Both the position numbers and the translations under genes were made by a program. Below, piece after piece: positions 32,768-42,575 of a DNA stretch of 64,000 bases (position 1 is its first letter; the number at the start of each line of letters is the position of its first letter). The DNA comes from Alphaproteobacteria bacterium (GTDB lineage: Bacteria; Pseudomonadota; Alphaproteobacteria; Rhodobacterales; Rhodobacteraceae). The notes beneath the pieces were generated by a model. It was not told where the DNA came from. It searched no databases and saw only the letters and a list, made by a program, of their open reading frames with translations. The stretch lies in contig JAUIBL010000009.1 of the NCBI GenBank assembly GCA_030428355.1, positions 47,506-111,505 on the forward strand. Direction: 5' to 3'.

Positions 32768-32842
32768 TCCCGCCCGCCACATTGAAACCCGCACGATGCT
32801 CAGGCACAACAACGCCGAACCAGTGCCGGGGAAAAGACCGCT

Positions 32843-33520
32843 GTGATCGAGTTGGAAAATGTGGCCTACAGTTATGGCGGCGGTGAGTTGTTGACGGACA
32901 TGACCCTCAAGGTCGCACCGGGGTCGTTTCATTTTCTAACCGGGCCGTCGGGGTCGGGCAAGACCACCTTTCTGAAACTCTGCTACGGCGCGTTGCAGGC
33001 AACGGCAGGTCATGTGCGCCTGTTCGACCGCGACGTGCGCGGTCTGAGCCGGGATGACGTGGCGGTGCTGCGCCGCAAGATCGGGGTGGTGCATCAGGAC
33101 TGCCAGTTTCTGGATCATCTGCCGGTCACCGAAAACGTGGCGCTCCCGCTTGCGGTGTCGGGGCAGGACCCGGACGGGGCCGAGGCGAACCTCAAGGAAT
33201 TGCTGGCCTGGGTCGGTCTGACCTCGCGTGCCGACGCGCTGCCGCCGGAACTGTCGGGCGGGGAACGTCAGCGCGCCGCTCTGGCCCGTGCCGTGATCAT
33301 GTCGCCGGATGTGATCCTTGCGGATGAACCCACCGGCAATATCGACTGGGAGATGTCGCAACGCCTGCTGACCCTGCTGGTCGAACTGAACCGGATGGGC
33401 AAGACGATCATGATCGCCACCCATGATCTGGGGCTGATCCGCGCCGCCAAGGCGCAGGTGCAGACGCGGGTGCTGCGGATCTCGAACCGGCGGCTTCAGA
33501 TGGCGGGGGCGGATCTGTGA
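32843..33520 (+). CDS. ftsE: Cell division ATP-binding protein FtsE
   Basis: This ABC ATPase of 225 residues has Walker A TGPSGSGKTTF, signature LSGGERQRAALARA, Walker B VILADEPTGNID and the H-loop ATHDLGL. YGGGELLTDMTLKV and the fixed partner FtsX directly downstream identify it. FtsEX regulates cell-wall hydrolases at the division septum. It starts with GTG after GGGGAAAAG. It overlaps ftsX by four bases. Confidence 0.94.
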   Translation: MIELENVAYSYGGGELLTDMTLKVAPGSFHFLTGPSGSGKTTFLKLCYGALQATAGHVRLFDRDVRGLSRDDVAVLRRKIGVVHQDCQFLDHLPVTENVALPLAVSGQDPDGAEANLKELLAWVGLTSRADALPPELSGGERQRAALARAVIMSPDVILADEPTGNIDWEMSQRLLTLLVELNRMGKTIMIATHDLGLIRAAKAQVQTRVLRISNRRLQMAGADL

Positions 33521-34422
33521 AGCTTGATCTGCGCACCGCCGCACGGATGCTGCAATTTGACGAACGCGCGGACCGTGTCGTGCCGCCCACCGGGTTCACC
33601 GCGCGGCTGACGCTGTTCAGCGCCTTCGCGATGGCCTTTCTGGCGGTCTTTGCGCTGGCCCTGTCGCTGGCTGCGGGCCGGGTGGCCGACCGGTGGGGCA
33701 CTGAGCTGGCACAGTCCTCGACGCTGCGCATCTCGGCTCCGGCGGGCGAGGTCGCGGCCCAGACCGAAGCGGCGCTGCGCGTGTTGCGGACCACGCCCGG
33801 CATCGTGGATGCGCGCGCCCTGACGCTGGACGAACAGCGCGCGCTGCTGTCGCCGTGGTTCGGCACCGACCTGCCCATCGACGACCTGCCGCTGCCGCAA
33901 CTGATCGACATCACCGAAACCGACGAAGGCTATGACGCCGCTGGTCTGCGCCTGCGTCTGGCCGCCGAAGCCCCTGCCGCCGTGCTCGATGACCACGCCC
34001 GCTGGCGGCGTCCGCTGATCGACGCCGCTGCCCGGCTGCGTCTGCTGGGCTGGGCGTCGATCCTGCTCATCGCCACGGCGACCGCCACAATGGTCACTCT
34101 AGCCGCCAATGCCGCCCTTGCCGCCAATGCGCAGGTGATCGCCGTGCTGCGGTTGGTGGGGGCCAAGGACACCTATATCGCCAGCGCCTTTGTCCGGCGG
34201 TTTGCCCTGCGCGCGCTGACCGGCGCGGCCTTCGGCACGCTGACCGGGATCATCGCGCTGATGCTTGTTCCCTCGGGCAGCGACACCGCAGGCGTGCTCA
34301 CCGATCTGAGCATTCAGGGCATCGGCTGGGTCTGGGTGCTGCTGATCCCGCCGCTTTCGGGGCTGGTGGCGTTTGTCGCAACGCGCTATGCGGCGGCACG
34401 CGTGTTGGAGGACTTGGCCTGA
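33517..34422 (+). CDS. ftsX: Cell division protein FtsX
   Basis: This 301-residue protein has the FtsX layout: a cytoplasmic N-terminal part, a first helix near 30-52, a periplasmic loop with TTPGIVDARALTLDEQRALL and a C-terminal three-helix FtsX domain (LRLVGAKDTYIASAFVRRFALRAL). It transmits FtsE ATP hydrolysis to peptidoglycan hydrolases. The start lies within the ftsE end (GTGA overlap) and the stop shares a base with the plsC ATG. Confidence 0.9.
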   Translation: MKLDLRTAARMLQFDERADRVVPPTGFTARLTLFSAFAMAFLAVFALALSLAAGRVADRWGTELAQSSTLRISAPAGEVAAQTEAALRVLRTTPGIVDARALTLDEQRALLSPWFGTDLPIDDLPLPQLIDITETDEGYDAAGLRLRLAAEAPAAVLDDHARWRRPLIDAAARLRLLGWASILLIATATATMVTLAANAALAANAQVIAVLRLVGAKDTYIASAFVRRFALRALTGAAFGTLTGIIALMLVPSGSDTAGVLTDLSIQGIGWVWVLLIPPLSGLVAFVATRYAAARVLEDLA

Positions 34423-35156
34423 TGGCATATGCAATCCAGTGGCTGCGCTCGCTGCTGTTCGTGATCTCGGTCTATGTGGCCATCGCAGTGGTTGGGCTTG
34501 GGCTGTTCCCGTGGGCGCTGGTGTCGCGCAAGGGCGCGCGCGCGGGCTGCATGACCGTCTGCCGATATGTCCGTTGGGCGGCCCCCTGGATGATCGGTCT
34601 GAAGACAGAGATCCGGGGAACGCCACCGGATTACGAATGTATCGTGGCCTCCAAACATCAAAGCTTTCTGGACGTGTTTCTGGTGTTCTCGGCCGTGCCT
34701 GCGGGCAAGTTCATCATGAAAAGCATCCTGAAATACGCCCCCATCGTCGGGCAGTACGGGCTGCGCATCGGGTGCATCCCGGTGGACCGGGGCAAACGGG
34801 CCGCCGCGATCAAGCAGATGGTCGACGGGGTGAAAAAAGGCACGGCAACGCCCGGTCAGTTGATCATCTACCCGCAGGGCACCCGCATCGCGCCGGGCGT
34901 GAAGGCGCCCTACAAGGTAGGGACGGCGGTGCTTTATGAACAGCTTGGCCAGCCCTGCGTGCCTGTCGCGGCCAATGTCGGTCTCTTCTGGCCAAAGCGG
35001 GGCATCTACCGCAAACAGGGCACCGCGGTGGTCGAATTCCTTGAGCCGATCGCTCCGGGGCTGGGGCGCGATGACTTTCTGAAACTGCTGGAAGAGCGGA
35101 TCGAGACCGCCTCGAACCGTCTCAACGAAGAGGCCGGGTTCCATGCGCCGCATTGA
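34422..35156 (+). CDS. plsC: 1-acyl-sn-glycerol-3-phosphate acyltransferase
   Basis: This 244-residue PlsC-type acyltransferase has one N-terminal membrane helix (residues about 10-32). It carries the HX4D motif in SKHQSFLD, the substrate-binding RGKRAA and the PQGTR motif. It acylates lysophosphatidate to phosphatidate at the inner membrane. It overlaps ftsX by one base and the next gene by 14 bases, so ftsE-ftsX-plsC-PPOX form one transcript. Confidence 0.92.
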   Translation: MAYAIQWLRSLLFVISVYVAIAVVGLGLFPWALVSRKGARAGCMTVCRYVRWAAPWMIGLKTEIRGTPPDYECIVASKHQSFLDVFLVFSAVPAGKFIMKSILKYAPIVGQYGLRIGCIPVDRGKRAAAIKQMVDGVKKGTATPGQLIIYPQGTRIAPGVKAPYKVGTAVLYEQLGQPCVPVAANVGLFWPKRGIYRKQGTAVVEFLEPIAPGLGRDDFLKLLEERIETASNRLNEEAGFHAPH

Positions 35157-35748
35157 GAGCGTTGCCGAGCTTGAGTCGCTTTATGATGTGCCGGTGCCCG
35201 CCTCGCTGAGCAAGGTCGCGGATCACCTGACGCCGAGCTATCGCCGCTGGGTCGAGGCCGCGCGCTTCTGTGTCATCTCCACCGCAGGTTCACGCGGCAC
35301 GCATGGCACGCCGCGCGGAGACGTAGACCCGGTGGTGCGCGTTACGGGGCCGAACACGATCCTCCTGCCCGACTGGCGTGGCAACAACCGGCTTGATGCG
35401 CTGCGGGATCTGATCGAGGACCCGCGCATCGCGTTCCTGTTCATGATCCCCGGCACCAAGACCACCGTGCGGGTGAACGGCACGGCGTGGATCACCGACG
35501 ATCTTGCGTTGCGGGAAACCTTCCGGAAGAAGAACATCCTGCCCGCCACCGTGATCGTGACCGAGGTGAGCGAAGTCTTCACCCAATGCGCCAAGGCGTT
35601 GATGCGCTCGGGCCTGTGGGAGGGCGCGCCTCTGCCCGAAGGGTTGCCGACGGTGGGCGAGATCCTTGCCGATCAGACCGATGGTGCGATTGGCGGTCCG
35701 GACTATGATGCCACCTACGAAGTGAATGCCATTCCGCGCATGTGGTAG
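35143..35748 (+). CDS. PPOX-class FMN-dependent flavoprotein (MSMEG_1061-like)
   Basis: This 201-residue protein of the pyridoxamine-phosphate-oxidase-like split barrel has ARFCVISTAGSRGTHGTPRGD at the flavin-binding start and DDLALRETFRKK in the second half. Family members bind FMN or F420-like cofactors and reduce various small molecules; the substrate is not predictable. It overlaps the plsC end, which suggests co-expression. It is the last gene before the palindrome cluster. Confidence 0.85.
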   Translation: MRRIESVAELESLYDVPVPASLSKVADHLTPSYRRWVEAARFCVISTAGSRGTHGTPRGDVDPVVRVTGPNTILLPDWRGNNRLDALRDLIEDPRIAFLFMIPGTKTTVRVNGTAWITDDLALRETFRKKNILPATVIVTEVSEVFTQCAKALMRSGLWEGAPLPEGLPTVGEILADQTDGAIGGPDYDATYEVNAIPRMW

Positions 35749-36001
35749 GGTGACCGTACGGTCGGTTTCCGAAACCTTAACGCCTGAGCGGCAGATTGCC
35801 CCCACGTTGCGCAACGAGCGGACGGGGTGACGCCTGTTCCGCGAAAGACAGGATGGTTTTCCGAATTGGGGGTGACGCCCCGACCTTGAGAAACCGGTTT
35901 CACGAAGGCCCGGAGACGGGCACAGGTCCGGGGTATGATCCCCGATATTTCGGAAGACCGTCAGCCCAACGGGGCGGCGCCGCTTCTTTCAGAGACAGAC
36001 A
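35749..36001. other. Intergenic stretch between the PPOX gene and the palindrome cluster
   Basis: No convincing ORF is found. Together with the palindromes at 36002-36095 it makes a 361-bp gap between convergent genes. It holds several short self-complementary pieces (for example GTTGCGCAAC at 35806-35815) but no clear promoter. Confidence 0.4.
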
Positions 36002-36095
36002 AGGGTCTTCGAAGACCCTGTGATGCGCGGTCTCGAAACCGCGCCCACAAGCGCGGTCGACCGCGCTTGGAGGACGCCTTTTCGAAAAGGCGTCC
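36002..36095. repeat. Cluster of four long palindromes downstream of lpdA
   Basis: Four palindromes follow one another. AGGGTCTTCGAAGACCCT (36002-36019) is perfect. GCGCGGTCTCGAAACCGCGC (36025-36044) has one mismatched pair. A perfect 22-bp palindrome centred on GGTCGACC lies at 36048-36069. A perfect 24-bp palindrome centred on CTTTTCGAAAAG lies at 36072-36095. They lie between the convergent PPOX and lpdA genes. Confidence 0.93.
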
Positions 36096-36109
36096 CCCGA
36101 TCCATGCGT

Positions 36110-37498
36110 TTACATGTGAATGGCACCGTCGCCGCAGGCGAGGGCTGCTTCGCGCACTGCCTCGGAATAGGTCGGGTGCGCGTGGCAGGTGAGCGCCAGA
36201 TCCTCGGCCGAGGCTCCAAATTCCATCGCCACGCAGATCTCGTGAATGAGATCGCCTGCCATCGGCCCGATGATATGTGCGCCCAGAATGCGGTCAGTGT
36301 CTTTGTCTGCAAGGATCTTCACAAACCCGTCCGCCGCAAAGTTGGCCTTGGCGCGGCCATTTCCCATGAAGCTGAACTTGCCGACCTTGTAGTTGCGGCC
36401 CGCTTCCTTGAGCTGTTCCTCGGTCTGGCCGACATTGGCTACTTCGGGGTGTGTGTAGATCACGCCGGGAATGACGCCGTAATTCACATGGCCCGCCTTG
36501 CCCGCGATCACCTCGGCGCAGGCCATGCCCTCGTCCTCGGCCTTGTGCGCCAGCATCGGTCCGTCGATGCAGTCGCCGATGGCGTAGATGCCTTTGACAT
36601 TGGTCTGCCAGTGGGCGTCGGTCTTGATCTGGCCGCGCTGCGACATCTCGATCCCGAGCGCATCGAGGCCCAGACCATCGGTATAGGGGCGGCGGCCGGT
36701 GGCGACGAGCACCACATCCGCGTCCATGTCGTGTTCGCTGTCATCCTTGCGCAGCTTGTAGGTGACTTTCGCCTTGCCCTTGCCCGCATCGACCGACTGC
36801 ACCGCCGCGCCAAGGGTGAATTTCAAGCCCTGCTTCTGCAGCAGTTTCTGGAAGGTCTTCTGCACCTCGCCGTCCATGCCGGGGGTGATCGTGTCGAGGA
36901 ACTCGATCACCTCGACCTCGGTGCCCAGACGGCTGTAGACCGAGCCCAGTTCCAGCCCGATCACACCCGCGCCGATCACGATCATCTTCTTGGGGATCTT
37001 CGGCAGCTCAAGCGCGCCGGTGGAGGTCACGACGACCTTCTCGTCGATCTCGATGCCGGGCAGGGAGGACGCTTCGGACCCCGACGCGATGATGATGTTC
37101 TTGGCGTCATGCACGGCGTCGCCGACCTTGACCTTGCCCGCTGCGGGGATCGAGCCCCAACCCTTGAGCCAGTCGATTTTGTTCTTCTTGAACAGAAACT
37201 CGATGCCCTTGGTGTTCTGGCCGATCACGTCGTCCTTGTAGGCCAGCATCTGTTTCCAGTCGACGGATGGCGCTTTGCCCTTCAGGCCCATCTTGGCGAA
37301 ATTGTGTTCCGCCTCGTGCAACTGGTGGCTGGCGTGCAGCAGCGCTTTCGACGGGATGCAGCCCACGTTCAGGCAGGTGCCGCCCAAAGTCTCGCGGCCT
37401 TCGACGCAGGCGGTTTTCAGGCCCAGCTGCGCGCAGCGGATCGCCGCCACGTAGCCGCCGGGGCCGGAGCCGATGACGATGACGTCGTATTGTGCCAT
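36110..37498 (-). CDS. lpdA: Dihydrolipoamide dehydrogenase (E3)
   Basis: This FAD-dependent E3 of 462 residues reoxidises dihydrolipoamide of the 2-oxoglutarate dehydrogenase complex and passes electrons to NAD+. The N-terminal FAD motif is [19 protein letters not shown], the redox disulfide is [13 protein letters not shown], the NAD motif is [18 protein letters not shown] and the C-terminal active-site His-Glu is in [10 protein letters not shown]. It ends the suc operon. AAAGGA precedes the ATG. Confidence 0.95.
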   Translation of the reverse strand: MAQYDVIVIGSGPGGYVAAIRCAQLGLKTACVEGRETLGGTCLNVGCIPSKALLHASHQLHEAEHNFAKMGLKGKAPSVDWKQMLAYKDDVIGQNTKGIEFLFKKNKIDWLKGWGSIPAAGKVKVGDAVHDAKNIIIASGSEASSLPGIEIDEKVVVTSTGALELPKIPKKMIVIGAGVIGLELGSVYSRLGTEVEVIEFLDTITPGMDGEVQKTFQKLLQKQGLKFTLGAAVQSVDAGKGKAKVTYKLRKDDSEHDMDADVVLVATGRRPYTDGLGLDALGIEMSQRGQIKTDAHWQTNVKGIYAIGDCIDGPMLAHKAEDEGMACAEVIAGKAGHVNYGVIPGVIYTHPEVANVGQTEEQLKEAGRNYKVGKFSFMGNGRAKANFAADGFVKILADKDTDRILGAHIIGPMAGDLIHEICVAMEFGASAEDLALTCHAHPTYSEAVREAALACGDGAIHM

Positions 37499-37526
37499 GG
37501 GTTTGGTCCTTTTTGGTCTGTCGATT

Positions 37527-37540
37527 GGGGGCCAGCCCCC
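37527..37540 (-). repeat. GC-rich hairpin between the MAPEG gene and lpdA
   Basis: GGGGGC-ca-GCCCCC lies in the 72-base gap upstream of lpdA. It has no T-tract, so it is more likely a processing or pausing hairpin than a terminator. Confidence 0.5.
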
Positions 37541-37570
37541 AAACCCCCGGAGTTCAGGGGCAAGATGAAG

Positions 37571-37960
37571 TTACAAGAGTGCTGCGATCAGCAGGTAGAG
37601 TGTGGCGAAGAACCCGACCGCCCAGATCACCGAGCGCCAGGGCACCCAGCCGAACACATAGGCGGGCACGTAGAGCACGCGCGCGGCAAGGTAGGCGACA
37701 CAAGCCAGTGCGGTCCTGTCGTCGCCCTGACCGGAATAGGTGATCACCATCACGCCGATGCCGAAGAGGATCAGTCCTTCGAAATGGTTGTTCATCGCCC
37801 GTTGCAGGCGGCCTGCTTTGCCGGTGAGCTGCACCGGCGTGTCGCGCGGGCTGAGTGCCTTTTTCGTGCCGACCTGCATTTGCGCTGTGACGGAATAGGC
37901 CGCGAATTGCAGCACTTGCAGCAGGGCAGCGAGGGTGAGGGCGGTGAGTTCGGGGGTCAT
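37571..37960 (-). CDS. MAPEG family membrane protein (129 aa)
   Basis: This protein has four predicted membrane helices and the MAPEG pattern, with a first helix followed by a polar loop (GKAGRLQRAMNNHFEGLILFG) and a later RVLYVPAYVFGWVPWRSVIW. MAPEG proteins include glutathione transferases and eicosanoid enzymes; bacterial members mostly lack a known substrate. It is placed inside the odh operon between sucB and lpdA on the same strand. Confidence 0.85.
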   Translation of the reverse strand: MTPELTALTLAALLQVLQFAAYSVTAQMQVGTKKALSPRDTPVQLTGKAGRLQRAMNNHFEGLILFGIGVMVITYSGQGDDRTALACVAYLAARVLYVPAYVFGWVPWRSVIWAVGFFATLYLLIAALL

Positions 37961-37973
37961 GGGCGCGTCCCGT

Positions 37974-37993
37974 GGTGCGTGAGATCACGCACC
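37974..37993 (-). repeat. Hairpin between sucB and the MAPEG gene
   Basis: GGTGCGTGA-ga-TCACGCACC has perfect 9-bp arms and lies in the 64-base gap after the sucB stop. There is no T-tract. It resembles the other intergenic palindromes of this window in having long perfect arms and a two-base loop. Confidence 0.75.
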
Positions 37994-38024
37994 CTACCGC
38001 CTGGCAGAGTGCGTGCGCAAATCT

Positions 38025-39563
38025 TTACAGATCCATCAGCAACCGACGCGGATCCTCGAGCGCTTCTTTCACGCGGACGAGGAAGGTCACGGCGCCCTTG
38101 CCGTCGACGATGCGGTGGTCGTAGCTGAGTGCCAAATACATCATCGGGCGGATCTTGATCTCTCCGTTGAAGACCATTGGGCGGTCCTGAATTTTGTGCA
38201 TGCCGAGGATGCCCGATTGCGGCGGGTTGAGGATCGGCGAGGACATGAGCGAGCCGTAGACACCGCCGTTGGAGATGGTGAAGGTGCCGCCCTGCATTTC
38301 CGCCATGGAAAGCTTGCCATCGCGGGCGCGGCGGCCTTTTTCGGCAATCGCTTTCTCGATCTCGGCAAAGCTCATCTGGTCGGCATCGCGGATGACCGGA
38401 ACCACGAGACCCTGCGGCGTGCCTGCGGCGACGCCCATATGGACGAAGTTCTTGTAGACGATATCGGTGCCGTCGATTTCGGCATTGACTTCGGGCACTT
38501 CTTTCAGCGCGTGGCAGCAGGCCTTGGTGAAGAAGGACATGAAGCCAAGGCGCACGCCGTGTTTCTTTTCGAAGAGGTCCTTGTATTCGTTCCGGAGCGC
38601 CATGACCTCGGTCATGTCGACCTCGTTATAGGTGGTCAGGATCGCGGCGGTGTTCTGCGCGTCCTTGAGGCGGCGGGCGATGGTCTGGCGCAGGCGGGTC
38701 ATCTTGACCCGTTCCTCGCGTGCGGCATCGTCAGCGCTGACCGGGGCGCGGGGGGCAGCGACGGGGGCAGAGGTCTGTGCCGGGGCGCTTGCGGCTGCGG
38801 CCACGGCGCGGGCGACGTCCTCTTTCATCACGCGGCCATCGCGGCCCGAGCCCTTGACCTGATCGGCGGAGAGGCCCGCTTCGGCCATCGCCTTCTTGGC
38901 GGCGGGGGCGTCTTCGACATCCGATTTCGGACGGCCATTGCCCGCATCGGGGGTGGTGTATTGCGCACCGCCTGCCGCGTCGCTGCCGGGCACGCTGGCC
39001 GGGGCGGAGGCACCGGCGCTGCCGCCGATCACACCCAGCTTGCCGCCTGCGGCAACGGTGCTGCCCTCGGGGGCCACGATTTCGGACAGGACGCCAGCCG
39101 CCGGGGCGGGCACTTCGACCGAGACCTTGTCGGTTTCCAGTTCGCAGAGCATCTCGTCCTGGGCCACGGTGTCGCCGACTTTCTTGAACCATGTGGAAAC
39201 GGTGGCCTCGGACACGGATTCGCCCAGGGTGGGGACCATCACGTCAACCGATTTGCCGCTGTCGCCCGCAGGGGCGGCTGCGGCGGCCGGGGCTTCGGCT
39301 TTGGCCGGGGTGGCAGCGGCTGCACCGCCTTCCGAGATGTTGGCGAGCAGGGCGTCAACGCCCACGGTGTCGCCTTCCTTGGCCACGATGTCCGCCAGCA
39401 CACCTGCGGCGGGGGAGGGCACTTCGACCGTCACCTTGTCGGTCTCCAGCTCGCACAGCATTTCATCCACGGCAACGCTGTCGCCCGGTTTCTTGAACCA
39501 TGTGGCGACCGTGGCCTCGGACACGGATTCGCCCAGGGTGGGCACACGCACTTCGGTTGTCAT
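38025..39563 (-). CDS. sucB: 2-oxoglutarate dehydrogenase E2, dihydrolipoamide succinyltransferase, with two lipoyl domains
   Basis: E2 of 512 residues transfers the succinyl group to CoA. Two lipoyl domains are present: residues 2-77 with the lipoyl lysine in [10 protein letters not shown] (K43), and about 105-180 with [10 protein letters not shown] (K146). Ala/Pro-rich linkers separate the domains. The E3-binding domain lies near 215-255 ([19 protein letters not shown]). The catalytic domain ends with [21 protein letters not shown]. coli SucB has one lipoyl domain. It starts three bases after the sucA stop. Confidence 0.95.
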   Translation of the reverse strand: MTTEVRVPTLGESVSEATVATWFKKPGDSVAVDEMLCELETDKVTVEVPSPAAGVLADIVAKEGDTVGVDALLANISEGGAAAATPAKAEAPAAAAAPAGDSGKSVDVMVPTLGESVSEATVSTWFKKVGDTVAQDEMLCELETDKVSVEVPAPAAGVLSEIVAPEGSTVAAGGKLGVIGGSAGASAPASVPGSDAAGGAQYTTPDAGNGRPKSDVEDAPAAKKAMAEAGLSADQVKGSGRDGRVMKEDVARAVAAAASAPAQTSAPVAAPRAPVSADDAAREERVKMTRLRQTIARRLKDAQNTAAILTTYNEVDMTEVMALRNEYKDLFEKKHGVRLGFMSFFTKACCHALKEVPEVNAEIDGTDIVYKNFVHMGVAAGTPQGLVVPVIRDADQMSFAEIEKAIAEKGRRARDGKLSMAEMQGGTFTISNGGVYGSLMSSPILNPPQSGILGMHKIQDRPMVFNGEIKIRPMMYLALSYDHRIVDGKGAVTFLVRVKEALEDPRRLLMDL

Positions 39564-39566
39564 GTC

Positions 39567-42533
39567 TTAGTTCCCTTCGATCGTCAGCGCTTCGTTCACG
39601 AGCGCCTCTTGCTGTGCTTTGTGTTGGCTGGCCAGACCCGTCGCCGGGGAGGCCGATGTGGCGCGGCCCACGTAGCGCGGGCGCGGATGCGTGGCGTTGA
39701 TGCGGCTCAGCACCCATTCAAGGTTCGGTTCCATGAAGGTCCAGGCCCCCTGGTTCTTGGGCTCTTCCTGGCACCAGATCATCTCGGCCTGCGGGAAGCG
39801 TTCCAGTTCCTTGACCGCCGAGATGGCCGGGAAGGGGTAGAACTGTTCGAAGCGCAGGATGTAGATGTCGTCGATGCCCCGGGCGTCGCGTTCCTCGAGC
39901 AGGTCGTAATAGACCTTGCCCGAGCACATCACGACGCGCTTGATCTTGTCGTCAGAGACCAGCTTGGTGTCCGAATTGCCGTATTGCGCATCGTCCCAGA
40001 GCACGCGGTGGAAGCTTGACCCGGTGGTGAACTCATCCGCCTTGGACACTGCCAGCTTGTGACGCAGAAGCGATTTCGGCGTCATCAGGATGAGCGGCTT
40101 GCGGAAGGACCGGTGCAACTGGCGGCGCAGGATGTGGAAGTAGTTGGCCGGGGTCGAACAGTTGGCCACGATCCAGTTGTCCTGACCGCACATCTGCAAA
40201 AACCGTTCGAGGCGGGCGGAGGAGTGCTCCGGTCCCTGACCTTCGAAACCGTGCGGCAGCAGGCAGACAAGGCCCGACATGCGCAGCCATTTGCTTTCGC
40301 CCGAGCTGATGAACTGGTCGAACATGATCTGCGCGCCGTTGGCGAAGTCGCCGAACTGGGCTTCCCAGAGGGTCAGCGCGTTGGGTTCGGCCAGCGAGTA
40401 GCCGTATTCGAAGCCCAGCACCGCGTATTCCGACAGGGCGCTGTCGATCACTTCGTAGCGCGACTGGCCTTCGCGGATGTGGTTGAGCGGGTAGTACCGT
40501 TCCTCGGTGTCCTGATTGACGATGCCCGAATGCCGCTGGCTGAACGTGCCGCGCGTGCTGTCCTGACCGGCAAGACGCACCGGATACCCTTCGGTGAGCA
40601 GCGAGCCAAAGGCCAGTGCCTCGGCGGTGGCCCAGTCAAAGCCGGTGCCGGAGTTGAACATCTCCTTGCGGGTTTCAAGCAGGCGTTCGACGGTCTTGTG
40701 CACCGGGAAGCCCTCGGGCAGGCGAGTGAGCGCCGCGCCGACCTGTGCCATGGTGTCCGGCTGGATCGCGGTCTGGCCGCGCTGGTAGTCGTCCTTGTCC
40801 TGACGGTCGAGATGGCTCCAGCGCCCGTCAAGCCAGTCGGCCTTGTTGGGCTTGTAGGTCTTGCCGGTCTCGAATTCGGCATTGAGATGCGCCTGGAACG
40901 CGGCCTTCATGTCCTCGATTTCGCCTTCGGGGATCAGACCGTCCTTGACCAGACGTTCCGTGTAGAGCGACAGCGTGGTCTTCTGCTGCTTGATCTTCTT
41001 GTACATCAACGGGTTGGTGAACATCGGTTCATCGCCCTCGTTGTGACCGAAGCGGCGGTAGCAGAACATGTCGATGACCACGTCCTTGCCGAATTTCTGG
41101 CGGAACTCGGTCGCGACCTTGGCGGCATGGACCACCGCTTCGGGGTCGTCGCCGTTGACGTGGAAGATCGGCGCTTCAACCACCAGCGCGTTGTCCGTCG
41201 GGTAAGGTGACGAGCGCGAGAAGTGCGGGGCTGTGGTAAAGCCGATCTGGTTGTTCACAACGATATGGATCGTGCCGCCGGTCTTGTGACCGCGCAGACC
41301 CGAAAGGGCGAAACATTCGGCCACGACACCCTGACCGGCAAAGGCTGCATCGCCGTGCAGCAGGATCGGCATCACCGCCTTGCGTTCGGTGTCGCCCAAC
41401 TGGTCCTGCTTGGCGCGGACCTTGCCCAGCACAACCGGGTTCACCGCTTCGAGGTGCGAGGGGTTCGCGGTCAGCGACAGGTGGACGGTGTTGTTGTCAA
41501 ACTCGCGGTCCGACGACGCGCCGAGGTGGTATTTCACGTCGCCCGAGCCATCGACCTCTTCGGGTTTGAAGCTGCCGCCCTGGAATTCGTTGAAGATCGC
41601 GCGGTAGGGCTTCTGCATCACGTTGGCCAGAACCGACAGGCGGCCCCGGTGCGGCATGCCGATGACGATTTCCTTGACGCCAAGATTGCCGCCGCGCTTG
41701 ATGATCTGCTCCATCGCCGGGATGAGGCTTTCGCCGCCGTCGAGACCGAAACGCTTGGTGCCCATGTATTTGACATGGAGGAACTTCTCGAAGCCTTCGG
41801 CCTCGACCATCTTGTTCAGGATCGCCTTGCGTCCCTCACGGGTGAAAGCGATCTCCTTGCCGTAGCCTTCGATCCGTTCCTTGAGCCAGGCGGATTGTTC
41901 GGGATCGGAGATGTGCATGTATTGCAGGGCGAAGGTGCCGCAATACGTGCGTTTCACGATGTCGAGAATCTCGCGCATGGACGCGATCTGGAGACCGAGC
42001 ACGTTGTCGATGAAGATCGGCCGGTCCATGTCCGACTCGGTGAAGCCGTAGGATTTCGGATCAAGTTCCGGATGCGGGGTCTGTTCGCGCATGCCCAGCG
42101 GATCAAGATCGGCGGCCAGGTGGCCCCGGATGCGGTAGGCGCGGATGATCATCAGAGCGCGGATGGAATCCAGCACGGCACGCTGGATCGCGTCGTCGGT
42201 GACCTGAACGCCTTTTTCCTGCGCCTTGGCCTTGATCTTGTCGCCTGCGCCTTTGATCTCTGCCGGGGCGACAGGCCATTGACCATCCAGTGCTGCGGTC
42301 AGATCGTCGTTCGGTACGGGCGGCCAGTCGCGGCGTGCCCAGCTTGGGCCGGATGCCTCTTTCTTGACGCTGACTTCGTCATCGCCCAGTTGCCGGAAGA
42401 ACGCCTGCCATGCTTCGTCGACCGCTTTGGGGTCGTTGGCATAGCGCGCGTACATCTGTTCCAGATAGGCCGCATTGTGCCCCTGCATGAAGCTGGACGC
42501 GTGGAAAAGATCGTTGGGGCTTTGATCCGTCAT
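39567..42533 (-). CDS. sucA: 2-oxoglutarate dehydrogenase E1 component
   Basis: This thiamine-diphosphate-dependent E1 of 988 residues decarboxylates 2-oxoglutarate in the TCA cycle. The N-terminal YARYANDPKAVDEAWQAFF is the E2-docking region. The active site has IGMPHRGRLSVLANV and LLHGDAAFAGQGVVAECF (ThDP and Mg2+), and the C-terminal part has EEPKNQGAWTFMEP. A good GGGAGGACC ribosome-binding site precedes ATG at 42533. The 155-base gap to sucD carries three hairpins. Confidence 0.96.
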   Translation of the reverse strand: MTDQSPNDLFHASSFMQGHNAAYLEQMYARYANDPKAVDEAWQAFFRQLGDDEVSVKKEASGPSWARRDWPPVPNDDLTAALDGQWPVAPAEIKGAGDKIKAKAQEKGVQVTDDAIQRAVLDSIRALMIIRAYRIRGHLAADLDPLGMREQTPHPELDPKSYGFTESDMDRPIFIDNVLGLQIASMREILDIVKRTYCGTFALQYMHISDPEQSAWLKERIEGYGKEIAFTREGRKAILNKMVEAEGFEKFLHVKYMGTKRFGLDGGESLIPAMEQIIKRGGNLGVKEIVIGMPHRGRLSVLANVMQKPYRAIFNEFQGGSFKPEEVDGSGDVKYHLGASSDREFDNNTVHLSLTANPSHLEAVNPVVLGKVRAKQDQLGDTERKAVMPILLHGDAAFAGQGVVAECFALSGLRGHKTGGTIHIVVNNQIGFTTAPHFSRSSPYPTDNALVVEAPIFHVNGDDPEAVVHAAKVATEFRQKFGKDVVIDMFCYRRFGHNEGDEPMFTNPLMYKKIKQQKTTLSLYTERLVKDGLIPEGEIEDMKAAFQAHLNAEFETGKTYKPNKADWLDGRWSHLDRQDKDDYQRGQTAIQPDTMAQVGAALTRLPEGFPVHKTVERLLETRKEMFNSGTGFDWATAEALAFGSLLTEGYPVRLAGQDSTRGTFSQRHSGIVNQDTEERYYPLNHIREGQSRYEVIDSALSEYAVLGFEYGYSLAEPNALTLWEAQFGDFANGAQIMFDQFISSGESKWLRMSGLVCLLPHGFEGQGPEHSSARLERFLQMCGQDNWIVANCSTPANYFHILRRQLHRSFRKPLILMTPKSLLRHKLAVSKADEFTTGSSFHRVLWDDAQYGNSDTKLVSDDKIKRVVMCSGKVYYDLLEERDARGIDDIYILRFEQFYPFPAISAVKELERFPQAEMIWCQEEPKNQGAWTFMEPNLEWVLSRINATHPRPRYVGRATSASPATGLASQHKAQQEALVNEALTIEGN

Positions 42534-42575
42534 GTGTTGTGGTCCTCCCGAACCGGTCTGATCAAGCAGCAGGAA

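Noticed and set aside
36020..38128. A 702-codon plus-strand frame opposite lpdA and the MAPEG gene
   Set aside because: It is the antisense shadow of lpdA and the MAPEG gene, whose protein families are certain. Its peptide is His/Asp/Arg-rich without any domain.
38013..40019. A 668-codon plus-strand frame opposite sucB and the sucA end
   Set aside because: High-GC antisense of sucB/sucA; low-complexity peptide and no ribosome-binding site.
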